Part shown: one piece after another, positions 33,429 through 40,445 of the stretch
How positions within the stretch are numbered: position 1 is the first letter of the stretch
Layout of the letters: the number at the start of each line of letters is the position of its first letter
Assembly (NCBI GenBank): GCA_051744365.1
Contig: JBNJCX010000014.1
Coordinates: 1-41,244, forward strand
Length of the DNA: 41,244 nucleotides
Direction of reading: 5' to 3'
Source of the DNA: Gudongella sp051744365
GTDB taxonomy: Bacteria; Bacillota; Clostridia; Tissierellales; Tissierellaceae
The notes under the pieces: generated by a model
What the model was told of the DNA's origin: nothing
What the model saw: the letters and a program-made list of their open reading frames with translations, nothing else
Database searches by the model: none
Position numbers and translations under genes: made by a program

Positions 33429-33434
33429 GTCTAA

Positions 33435-33463
33435 ATTATAGCTTTTAGGGACTGTTTTGTCAA
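33435..33463 (-). promoter_or_regulatory. Consensus promoter of valS-folC
   Basis: Perfect TTGACA (33458-33463) and perfect TATAAT (33435-33440) are separated by exactly 17 nt on the minus strand. The rest of the gap up to pgsA (33464-33569) is AT-rich and shows nothing else clear. Confidence 0.9.
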
Positions 33464-33569
33464 TATTTTTTCCCTTCTTGTGCTATCAGTTTTCCCCCGT
33501 CAAAACTAAAGCTGTAAAAGATTGATTTAAAATAGATATTTCAATTATTGATAGTAGCTTCTTTAAAAA

Positions 33570-34106
33570 TCATTGATTTTTTTCATCATCAAGCAGTTTT
33601 CTAAATATTTTCAAGTAATTGTAAAATGCAACAAGGTTCAGCGACACTGTTATAATTAATAGCAGTATTGATAAAGTCATATTCATATTGAACACTATTG
33701 ATAGGACCGCAGCGTATAATGAAAATGTTGCAATCTTACCGTACTTATTTGCAGGTATAACGGCTTTTCCATGTTTCAGATAAAGAAGGATCCCTCCTGC
33801 GATCATAACCAGTTCCTTTATAATCATGGGTACCAGTATCCACACTGGGATCAAACCTATTAGTGTAAATGTTACAAGTACTGTAAAGCTCATCATCTTG
33901 TCTGCGAATGGATCCAGTGCCGATCCAAACTTGCTTACAAGGTTGAATCTCCTGGCTATATATCCATCCAGAACATCTGATATTCCGGCTATCATGAAAA
34001 TCATTCCCAGAACAAATACCTTGTTATCCATATCTGAAAAAAACACTATCAGGTAAACAGGTATCAATATGATTCTGAATACGGTGATCAGGTTTGGTAT
34101 TGTCAT
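33570..34106 (-). CDS. pgsA: CDP-alcohol phosphatidyltransferase, probably phosphatidylglycerophosphate synthase
   Basis: The 178-aa membrane protein has the full CDP-alcohol phosphotransferase motif D-G-x2-A-R-x8-G-x3-D-x3-D (DGYIARRFNLVSKFGSALDP followed by FADK, about 47-70) and about five membrane helices. It starts with MTIPNLITVFRIILIPVYL, typical of PgsA. It would make phosphatidylglycerophosphate from CDP-diacylglycerol and glycerol-3-phosphate. The ATG at 34106 has AAGGAG upstream. Other CDP-alcohol transferases share the motif, so the substrate is inferred from length and N-terminus. Confidence 0.88.
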   Translation of the reverse strand: MTIPNLITVFRIILIPVYLIVFFSDMDNKVFVLGMIFMIAGISDVLDGYIARRFNLVSKFGSALDPFADKMMSFTVLVTFTLIGLIPVWILVPMIIKELVMIAGGILLYLKHGKAVIPANKYGKIATFSLYAAVLSIVFNMNMTLSILLLIITVSLNLVAFYNYLKIFRKLLDDEKNQ

Positions 34107-34151
34107 TTTCTCTCTCCTTGTCTATAACTTCATTTTGCTACGCTTAGAGTT

Positions 34152-34180
34152 ATTTTACTTTATTTACATTCCCTGGTCAA
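34152..34180 (-). promoter_or_regulatory. Promoter of pgsA
   Basis: TTGACC (34175-34180) and TAAAAT (34152-34157) are 17 nt apart on the minus strand. It starts 18 nt after the stop of the activator remnant. Confidence 0.75.
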
Positions 34181-34197
34181 CCGTGCACACATTAAGT

Positions 34198-34275
34198 TTA
34201 ATCCATAGCCTTCAGCTTCCTCCAAAGTGTTGTTAAACTTATTCCATGCTTTTCAGCTGTAAATATTTTATTGAC
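34198..34275 (-). pseudogene. C-terminal remnant of a sigma-54-dependent (Fis-type HTH) activator
   Basis: The frame from 34275 to the stop at 34198-34200 reads VNKIFTAEKHGISLTTLWRK followed by LKAMD. This is the typical end of a Fis-type (HTH_8) DNA-binding domain, as in bacterial enhancer-binding proteins (compare the family pattern GISRTTLWRKLK). An in-frame stop lies directly upstream and nothing before it resembles the AAA+ domain, so only the last 25 codons survive. It sits between trpS and pgsA. Confidence 0.75.
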
Positions 34276-34308
34276 TTAATTATATTGAAAACTCAGGCTT
34301 TCGACTTA

Positions 34309-35304
34309 TTATACTCTGGGTATAAAGCCAATTTTTTTATATACCTTCCTTAATGTCTTCCTTGCCTTGTTTTCTGCTTTTTGTGCTCCATCCAAATATA
34401 CTTTCTCTAAAAAATCCTTGCTATCTAGATACTGACGATACTTGGTTTGCACAGGTTCAAGAGCATCTATTACTACCTCAGAAAGCTCTGACTTGAATAT
34501 TCCATAACCTTTTCCATGGTATAGGTTTAAAATCTCTTCTACTCCCTTTCCTGATAATACAGAGTAAATATTTATCAGATTCTTCAATCCAGGCTGTTCA
34601 TCTGAATAATTAACCTCTCCTATTGAATCTGTTACAGCTCTCTTAATTTTTTTTGCAATTTTATCCTTGCTGTCCTGAAGAAGTATAAATGCATTTTCAT
34701 CACTGTCAGATTTGCTCATCTTTGCTGTGGGATCCTGCAGACTCATTATCCTGGCTCCGAATTCCTTGATTAATGGCTCCGGCACGTGGAATGTATCACT
34801 GTATTTACTGTTGAATCTTTCGGCAAGATCTCTGGCGAGCTCAAGATGCTGCTTCTGGTCTTCGCCCACTGGAACATAGTCAGTCTGGTACAGTAAAATA
34901 TCAGCTGCCATCAATACAGGATAGGTGAAAAGTCCCGCATTAAGATTTTCATCTGATTTCTTTGATTTCTCTTTAAATTGTGTCATTCTGTTCAATTGAC
35001 CCATATAGGTGATGGTGTTCAATACCCATGATAATTCAGCATGAGCAGGTACATGGGATTGGATAAATAATGTTGACTTTTCAGGGTCAATTCCACTGGC
35101 CATATACATGGCCAACACATCCAATGTATTTTTTCTAAGATTCTTTGGTAACTGTGGAATAGTTATGGCATGCATATCGACTACACAGTAGTTGCAGTCA
35201 TATTCATCCTGAAGCTCCGTAAAATTTCTTAAAGCACCTATATAATTCCCTATTGTCAGTGCACCTGATGGCTGCACTCCGCTGAAAACTATTTTTTTAT
35301 CCAT
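34309..35304 (-). CDS. trpS: Tryptophanyl-tRNA synthetase
   Basis: The 331-aa class Ic synthetase charges tRNA-Trp. It has SGVQPSGALTIGNYIGAL (8-25), with TIGN replacing HIGH, the adenylate-pocket block PVGEDQKQHLELARDLAERF, and the KMSKS loop DPTAKMSKSDSDEN. The start ATG at 35304 has AAAGGATGA upstream. It is a single-gene T-box unit. Confidence 0.97.
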   Translation of the reverse strand: MDKKIVFSGVQPSGALTIGNYIGALRNFTELQDEYDCNYCVVDMHAITIPQLPKNLRKNTLDVLAMYMASGIDPEKSTLFIQSHVPAHAELSWVLNTITYMGQLNRMTQFKEKSKKSDENLNAGLFTYPVLMAADILLYQTDYVPVGEDQKQHLELARDLAERFNSKYSDTFHVPEPLIKEFGARIMSLQDPTAKMSKSDSDENAFILLQDSKDKIAKKIKRAVTDSIGEVNYSDEQPGLKNLINIYSVLSGKGVEEILNLYHGKGYGIFKSELSEVVIDALEPVQTKYRQYLDSKDFLEKVYLDGAQKAENKARKTLRKVYKKIGFIPRV

Positions 35305-35330
35305 TATAAATCATCCTTTCTGAAAATACT

Positions 35331-35549
35331 ACAACCCTTCGTCTCTTTAATTAAAGAGACGAAGGGTTGTCCGCGTTGCCACTCTTCTTGCATTTCTGCC
35401 AGCTTTGGTCCCAGTAAGGGGGGATACCCTTGTCCTACTCTTTTCAGACAACACTCCGGAGCCCATTCACTGTTTATCCCCATCGAATTTCCACCATCAT
35501 CGACTCTCTGTAGGTATTGAGCAGTTACTCTTTTCCATCGCAGTATATA
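35331..35549 (-). promoter_or_regulatory. T-box leader of trpS, specifier TGG
   Basis: The T-box GAGTGGCAACGCGGAC lies at 35369-35384. The specifier region reads GTGAA-TGG-GCTCCGGAG, giving Trp TGG at 35463-35465. The UGGC bulge fits the G73 discriminator of tRNA-Trp. The terminator is a perfect 40-bp palindrome (35331-35370), followed only by AGTATTTTC on the minus strand. An 83-codon open frame across the leader (35304-35555) is not considered a gene. Confidence 0.93.
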
Positions 35550-35555
35550 CCTCAT

Positions 35556-35583
35556 ATTATACTATATCTACCCAATTTGTAAA
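35556..35583 (-). promoter_or_regulatory. Promoter of trpS
   Basis: TTTACA (35578-35583) and TATAAT (35556-35561) are 16 nt apart on the minus strand. Confidence 0.75.
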
Positions 35584-35607
35584 TAAAAAATACATCTCCA
35601 ATGTTGA

Positions 35608-36765
35608 TTATCTTCTATCTTCATATGCCTTTTTAAAAAGCTCTATATATACTTCCTTATCCATAGCCCTTGGATTACTGGCATTTGAACCGTTTGCAAC
35701 AGACATCTCCGCAAGCTTGTGAAAATCATCAGGGTTTATATCAAGAGAGCTAAGCCCTGGCAATCCAATTTCTCCGGATAAATCTTTTATAAATTCAATG
35801 CCCTTTCTAGCAGTGTCGGAGTCATCTTTGCCATCTATACCCATCGCCCTTGCTATCCTGGCATATTTGTGCTCAGCAGCCGGGAGATTGTATTCCATTA
35901 CATAAGGCAAAAGAATTGAGTTGCATAAGCCATGAGGTGCATCGTACATGCTGCCCAGAGCCTCCGCCATGCAATGGACTGATGCAACATCAGAATGACT
36001 GAAAGATAGACCTGCCATTAGGCTTCCCATCATCATCCTGTCTCTTGACTCCAGATCATTCCCATTCTTTACTGCTTTTTCAATACTGGATGCTATATAT
36101 TCGACAGCATACAAGCCCAGTGCTTCAGCAATGGGTTCTGTGCAATTTGCCGTGTAGCCTTCAATTCCATGAGTAAGGGCATCAATTCCTGTGGATGCAG
36201 TTATCAACGGTGGAACACTTTGAGTAAGCTCAGGATCTACTAAAGCGGTCTTAGCCGCTATATACGGACTTTTTACAGTGAATTTAAAATTCTTTTCAGT
36301 ATCAGTTATAACAGAAGAAAATGTAACCTCACTTCCGGTACCCGCTGTTGTGGGAACAGTAATCAAAGGAAGACAATCCTCTTTGATTTTCCCTTTTCCT
36401 TCATAGTCCCTTATTCTTCCTCCCTGCCTTGCAAGAACTGCTGCAGCCTTTGCTGCGTCAATCGGACTGCCACCTCCGAATGCCACAAGGGTGTCCACAT
36501 TCTCCTGCCTTGCCAATTTCGCACATTCTTCGACGTTGTAATCCTTCGGATTTGCCTCGATTTTATCGAATATGATAAGCTCGAAATCCTCGGAAGAAAG
36601 AGTCCCTTTCAATATATCCATCAATCCGGATTTTATTATCCCTTTATCCGTTATTATCATTACCTTCTTTGCATCCAGAAGTCTTAATTCCTCTCCAAGG
36701 AATTTCAAAGATCCTGCTCCATATCTTATTTTAGTAGGTAAAACAAAATCGAATATTCCTATCAT
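35608..36765 (-). CDS. Iron-containing alcohol dehydrogenase
   Basis: The 385-aa protein is a full-length Fe-ADH-type (group III) dehydrogenase that interconverts alcohols and aldehydes or ketones with NAD(P)H. It has the nucleotide-binding GGGSPIDAAKAAAVL, PTTAGTGSEVT, and the metal-site histidines in GIDALTHGIEGY and SVHCMAEALGSMYDAPHGLC. The frame could start at TTG 36768, but ATG 36765 has GGAGG 7 nt upstream. It follows the DUF2007-like gene after a 137-bp gap with a promoter-like sequence and a hairpin. Its neighbour AOR is broken, so the enzyme may no longer have its old partner. Confidence 0.93.
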   Translation of the reverse strand: MIGIFDFVLPTKIRYGAGSLKFLGEELRLLDAKKVMIITDKGIIKSGLMDILKGTLSSEDFELIIFDKIEANPKDYNVEECAKLARQENVDTLVAFGGGSPIDAAKAAAVLARQGGRIRDYEGKGKIKEDCLPLITVPTTAGTGSEVTFSSVITDTEKNFKFTVKSPYIAAKTALVDPELTQSVPPLITASTGIDALTHGIEGYTANCTEPIAEALGLYAVEYIASSIEKAVKNGNDLESRDRMMMGSLMAGLSFSHSDVASVHCMAEALGSMYDAPHGLCNSILLPYVMEYNLPAAEHKYARIARAMGIDGKDDSDTARKGIEFIKDLSGEIGLPGLSSLDINPDDFHKLAEMSVANGSNASNPRAMDKEVYIELFKKAYEDRR

Positions 36766-36787
36766 CAAATTACCTCCATTTTGTTAT

Positions 36788-36816
36788 GATATAATTGCAA
36801 ATTCACATTTTTCCAA
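36788..36816 (-). promoter_or_regulatory. Candidate promoter of the alcohol dehydrogenase
   Basis: TTGGAA (36811-36816) and TATATC (36788-36793) are 17 nt apart on the minus strand. Both match the consensus at four of six positions. No -24/-12 (sigma-54) element is visible here. Confidence 0.35.
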
Positions 36817-36840
36817 TCAAATATGTATTATGCTTAATTT

Positions 36841-36864
36841 GTGCTCCGACAGGAGCCGGAGCAC
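36841..36864 (-). terminator. Hairpin between the DUF2007-like gene and the alcohol dehydrogenase
   Basis: An 8-bp GC-rich stem GTGCTCCG/CGGAGCAC closes an 8-nt loop. There is no T-run on the minus strand (AAATTAAG follows), so it is a weak terminator or a processing/stability element. Confidence 0.4.
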
Positions 36865-36901
36865 TTGCGTTGCAATTTCAAAAATCAATTAGTTTCTTAT
36901 C

Positions 36902-37144
36902 CTATTCCATCTCATCTCCTATAATGGGACTGATCAGCTCAATTGCTTTTTCTAAACTTTTACTGTCAACCAATATATCTGTATTAAATGGTGAGCTTCC
37001 CGTTAAAATTCTCATATAACTTCCTGACCCTTTATTTTTGACTATATAGGGTATTCCATTGTCCTCCAGAATAGCAGTAATCATATTCATTTCAAATTCA
37101 TTCTCTATTGTCCGCAGCACTACCAAGTCTATGTTGTCATTCAT
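36902..37144 (-). CDS. DUF2007-like small protein
   Basis: The 80-aa protein resembles the DUF2007 (putative signal-transducing) family. It has VVLRTIENEFEMNMITAILE, then a DNGIPYIVKNKGSGSY loop and a C-terminal strand-helix DILVDSKSLEKAIELI, giving a small alpha/beta ferredoxin-like shape. The function is unknown; family members often lie beside metalloenzymes or membrane proteins. The ATG at 37144 has GGAGG upstream. It is 44 nt after the MoaD-like gene. Confidence 0.75.
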   Translation of the reverse strand: MNDNIDLVVLRTIENEFEMNMITAILEDNGIPYIVKNKGSGSYMRILTGSSPFNTDILVDSKSLEKAIELISPIIGDEME

Positions 37145-37188
37145 TTTGTAACCTCCATTTGAATTTAGTGCATCAATGATATAACCTC

Positions 37189-37479
37189 CTATCCTCCTCC
37201 GACTGGAGGAAGAATAAGAATTACGTCTTTATCTTCAAGTTTGTACGAGAAACCATTATAAGCAAAGATATTTCTTCCATTTACGAGTATCGAAATCCCT
37301 GGCTTCGGATTCTCATTTGAATCCATAATTAAGTCTCTGATCTCATACCCGTATAGCTCTGCCATATGGTCTATTACTCTCCTTACGGTTGGTTCACCAT
37401 TAATTGTTATCTGTTGAGTCTTTTTTGAACCAAGCATTCTATCCAATCCAAAAATTGTCCTTACTGTTATTATAATCAT
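37189..37479 (-). CDS. MoaD/ThiS-family ubiquitin-like sulfur carrier
   Basis: The 96-aa protein ends in Gly-Gly-Gly (LILPPVGGG), the required C-terminus for adenylation and thiocarboxylation in MoaD/ThiS proteins. The body has the beta-grasp pattern, with VRTIFGLDRMLG, GISILVNGRNIFAYNG and LEDKDVILILPP. Such proteins supply sulfur to molybdopterin or tungstopterin cofactor synthesis. It starts 4 nt after the stop of the AOR pseudogene, the classical position of the AOR-linked MoaD gene. It has survived the loss of the enzyme. Confidence 0.87.
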   Translation of the reverse strand: MIIITVRTIFGLDRMLGSKKTQQITINGEPTVRRVIDHMAELYGYEIRDLIMDSNENPKPGISILVNGRNIFAYNGFSYKLEDKDVILILPPVGGG

Positions 37480-37483
37480 AGGA

Positions 37484-37749
37484 CTATCCTATATCTAGTT
37501 CTTTCTTCTTGTCTTCAGTGGGTATGCCTTCCTTCGTCCATCCTCTTGCTTCATAGTATTCATTCAGCATAAGATCCAGGTCTTCTTTTGGAATAAACTG
37601 ACCTTCTGATCCACCAGCCTTTAGTGGCTCTTCCATTATTCTTGGAGGGAATGTATCATCTTCTCTGGTAAATCCAGCTCTTCAGTTACAATCGATCCGG
37701 TTGTCAAATTAACTCTCAGGATTTTTCCCATATAACCACCGTTCAACAT
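37484..37749 (-). pseudogene. aor: Aldehyde:ferredoxin oxidoreductase remnant, internally deleted and frameshifted
   Basis: From ATG 37749, with GGGGAG 7 nt upstream, the first about 25 codons read MLNGGYMGKILRVNLTTGSI then VTEEL, the AOR N-terminus. The sequence then switches frame at about 37672 to FTREDDTFPPRIMEEPLKAG, and further to LDLMLNEYYEARGWTKEGIP and a stop at 37484, which is the AOR C-terminus. Only about 85 of roughly 600 codons remain, so some 1.5-1.6 kb of the tungsten/iron-sulfur core is gone. The frame of the first part stops early as MIHSLQE. The junction is abrupt, consistent with one deletion. Confidence 0.9.
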
Positions 37750-37771
37750 GTTATCACTCCCCATATAAATT

Positions 37772-37811
37772 TTTTACTCATTAAATATATTCCCTAATTA
37801 AATGAGTAAAA
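37772..37811 (-). repeat. Inverted repeat upstream of the AOR remnant
   Basis: The arms TTTTACTCATT (37772-37782) and AATGAGTAAAA (37801-37811) are perfectly complementary over 11 bp, with an 18-bp AT-rich spacer. It lies 23 bp upstream of the AOR start. It may be an operator or leader hairpin left from the intact gene. Confidence 0.6.
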
Positions 37812-37860
37812 ACAATAGTTATGCTATCTGGGGACAATAAGTTGAAACAGGGTGATGTAC

Positions 37861-37898
37861 ATAATAGAACTGCCTGGAATTCCAGGCAATTCTATTAT
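37861..37898 (-). terminator. Hairpin after the GGDEF-EAL gene
   Basis: The arms 37861-37879 and 37880-37898 pair at 18 of 19 positions, centred on GGAATTCC, 12 bp after the stop of the GGDEF-EAL gene. No T-run follows on the minus strand, while GCTTTTTATC follows on the plus strand. It is still the best candidate for ending that transcript. Confidence 0.6.
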
Positions 37899-37909
37899 TG
37901 CTTTTTATC

Positions 37910-40393
37910 TTAACTTACCAATTTTTCAAGCATATCGTCTATATCTCCAACACTCATTGGCTTGCTGAAATAATAGCCCTGAGCATAATCACAACCTGAT
38001 TTTTTAATAAATTCAAGCTGTTCTTCAGTTTCTATTCCCTCTGCCACAACACTCATGCCAAGGTTATGGGCTAGATCTATAACTGCTTTTATGATAAATT
38101 CCTTTCCCTGGTCCTTTCCTATTTCCCAGATGAAATTACGGTCCAGTTTAATAATGTCTATTGGTAGTTTCTGAAGATATGTCAGCGATGAATAACCTGT
38201 TCCGAAGTCATCCAGTGCTATCCTTATTCCCATGTCATGTATCTCTCTCAAGGAATCCAGACTTACCTCCATATCCGATATTATTGCTGTTTCAGTGATC
38301 TCAAATACTATTCTTCCATAGCTTCTGCAGTCAGAAATATACTTTTGAATTCTTTCAATCCATTCACTTCTCCCAAGCATTTTTCCGGAAATATTTATGG
38401 ATGTCGACAGATTTTCATAACCGGAATTGAACCATGATTTGCTCTGCTTACAGGCAGTATCTATGACCCATTCCTCTATTTTGTCTATCTGCCCTGTCTG
38501 CTCTGAAAATGGAATGAAGTCAGCCGGTGAAACTCTTCCTTTAGTTGGATGGTTCCATCTTATCAATGCCTCCATACCGAGAACTTCACCGGTGGATAGT
38601 TTTATTTGAGGTTGATAATATAATTCAAATTCATCTCGTTCCAATGCATTTCTTAAATCATTGTTCAATTGTACATGCTTCCAGGCCTTTTCCCCCATCT
38701 CTCTGTCGTATATAACATACTTGTTTTTTCCTTCCTCCTTGGCTAAGGAAAGTGCCGTATCCGCATTCTGCATCAACTGCTCGTAATCCTTACCATGACA
38801 AGGATATATTGCTATTCCTGCACTCGCCGAGATATGGAATGTCTGATTGTTGTAATGCCAAGGTGTTCTTATTTTTTCCATTAGAGCATTTATCTTCTCA
38901 GACAAAATATCTTCGGACGCCTTCTCAACAAGAATCATATATTCATCGCCACCAAACCTGTAGACTTTTTCATCCTCACTTATAGTCTGGGTCATTGTAT
39001 TTCCTATATGTCTTATAAGTTCGTCTCCTGCTACATGGCCCATGGTATCATTTATCAGCTTGAAATTGTCTATATCAAGATATACCAACGCAAAGGAATG
39101 GGTATTATTATCGTCAGACAGCAGGATTTCTGTATCCTCCCGTAACTTTTCCTTGTTTGACATTTCTGTGAGAGGATCAAAATATGCAAGCCTCTGGAGC
39201 TTATACTCCATATTTTTTCTGTCACTGATATCAACTCCAAGAAAAACAAGCCCATCGATATCTCCGTTTAAATCGTGAAGAAAGCTGTTACTCCATAGCA
39301 AGGTTCTCTTTATGCCCGATTTAGTTGTCATGTTTGTCTCTACATTGCTCATGGACTTCCCTTTAAATATCTTTTGAAGATGAATGTCCAGCAGATTTTT
39401 TTCGTGGTCATTGAGAAAAATCTTATAAGCATCCTTGCCTATGAGCTCCTCCTCAGAATATCCAAGGAGTGCTTCTCCATACTTGTTCAATTTTCTTATG
39501 ATTCCCAGCTTATCGCACACAAGTATACCGATAGGCGCTTCATTTGAAATACTGTCCACAAGCTCCTTTTCCTGGTGCAGATTTTCCTGCAGCAGCAATT
39601 GCTCTGTAAGATCCGTATGTGAACCTGCAATTCTAACGGGATCGCCTTCTTCATCCCTTATAAGCTTTCCTCTACTGAGAATCCACCTGTAATCTCCGCT
39701 AAAGCTCCGAACACGAAAAATGTTTTCGTATATATTTTGACCCTTCTCTATATATTCCTCTAGCTTGATCTTGCCTTTTAGGAGATCTTCAGGGTGAACC
39801 AGACTTTGCCATTTTGACAATGTGTCAGTTTTTTCCTGCTCATTCTTGGAATATCCGAAATTCTCCTTTGTCATTATTGAAGTGAAATACCTGTCAGCTG
39901 GTATGTCCCAGCTCCAGACACCGTCATTTGCCCCCTGAACAGAAAGGTTATACTGCATCTGACTCTCTTCAAGCGCTTTTCTATAGTAATCAAGCTGATT
40001 ATACTTCTCCTGAAGCTCATCCTTGGCAATGTGCAGCTCGTTATGGGAAATATCAAGCTGTTCATAGCCGTCGTAGAGCTGGTCCACAGCATCTTTGAAA
40101 AGTTCGAGTCTTTTCCTGACAATAAAATAAAATATTATTCCTGATATAAGTACATAGAACCAGCCCTTGAATGTCTGCATACGCTGGTACATTGAAATAT
40201 CTCCCTCAAAAATCATAAGGATTCTGTCTGAAAACAGAATCCACGCAGATCCCAGAATAACATAAATAATTATAAGCCTGACACTATCCGATTTTGGCCT
40301 TATTCGTGTCTTTAGGTTCTTGTAGTATTCAAGCTTGTCTTTGAATTTTCTAGATATATTATCTTCATTGGTATTGTTTTCTCCAAAATTCAT
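37910..40393 (-). CDS. Membrane-anchored PAS-GGDEF-EAL cyclic-di-GMP protein
   Basis: The 827-aa protein has two N-terminal membrane helices (about 38-55 and 77-93), a coiled coil (95-145), two PAS-type sensor domains (about 150-270 and 280-400), a diguanylate cyclase domain with YRFGGDEYMIL (GGDEY variant) and a C-terminal phosphodiesterase domain with GMEALIRW (EAL), ITETAI, LDDFGTGYSSL and AEGIET. Both catalytic signatures look intact. The RxxD inhibitory site that usually precedes GGDEF by five residues is absent. The ATG at 40393 is used because TGGAGG is 5 nt upstream; a TTG at 40411 lacks one. It follows the LysR gene. Confidence 0.95.
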   Translation of the reverse strand: MNFGENNTNEDNISRKFKDKLEYYKNLKTRIRPKSDSVRLIIIYVILGSAWILFSDRILMIFEGDISMYQRMQTFKGWFYVLISGIIFYFIVRKRLELFKDAVDQLYDGYEQLDISHNELHIAKDELQEKYNQLDYYRKALEESQMQYNLSVQGANDGVWSWDIPADRYFTSIMTKENFGYSKNEQEKTDTLSKWQSLVHPEDLLKGKIKLEEYIEKGQNIYENIFRVRSFSGDYRWILSRGKLIRDEEGDPVRIAGSHTDLTEQLLLQENLHQEKELVDSISNEAPIGILVCDKLGIIRKLNKYGEALLGYSEEELIGKDAYKIFLNDHEKNLLDIHLQKIFKGKSMSNVETNMTTKSGIKRTLLWSNSFLHDLNGDIDGLVFLGVDISDRKNMEYKLQRLAYFDPLTEMSNKEKLREDTEILLSDDNNTHSFALVYLDIDNFKLINDTMGHVAGDELIRHIGNTMTQTISEDEKVYRFGGDEYMILVEKASEDILSEKINALMEKIRTPWHYNNQTFHISASAGIAIYPCHGKDYEQLMQNADTALSLAKEEGKNKYVIYDREMGEKAWKHVQLNNDLRNALERDEFELYYQPQIKLSTGEVLGMEALIRWNHPTKGRVSPADFIPFSEQTGQIDKIEEWVIDTACKQSKSWFNSGYENLSTSINISGKMLGRSEWIERIQKYISDCRSYGRIVFEITETAIISDMEVSLDSLREIHDMGIRIALDDFGTGYSSLTYLQKLPIDIIKLDRNFIWEIGKDQGKEFIIKAVIDLAHNLGMSVVAEGIETEEQLEFIKKSGCDYAQGYYFSKPMSVGDIDDMLEKLVS

Positions 40394-40445
40394 AAAATCC
40401 TCCATATGCAATGATCAATTGATTAATCATGCCAAGTCTATTCTA

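Noticed and set aside
35304..35555. 83-aa minus-strand open frame upstream of trpS
   Set aside because: It lies entirely over the trpS T-box, specifier and terminator; its sequence is explained by RNA structure.
36769..36840. Possible sigma-54 promoter for the alcohol dehydrogenase
   Set aside because: No GG-N10-GC pair is present here or upstream of the AOR remnant, although an activator scar is nearby.
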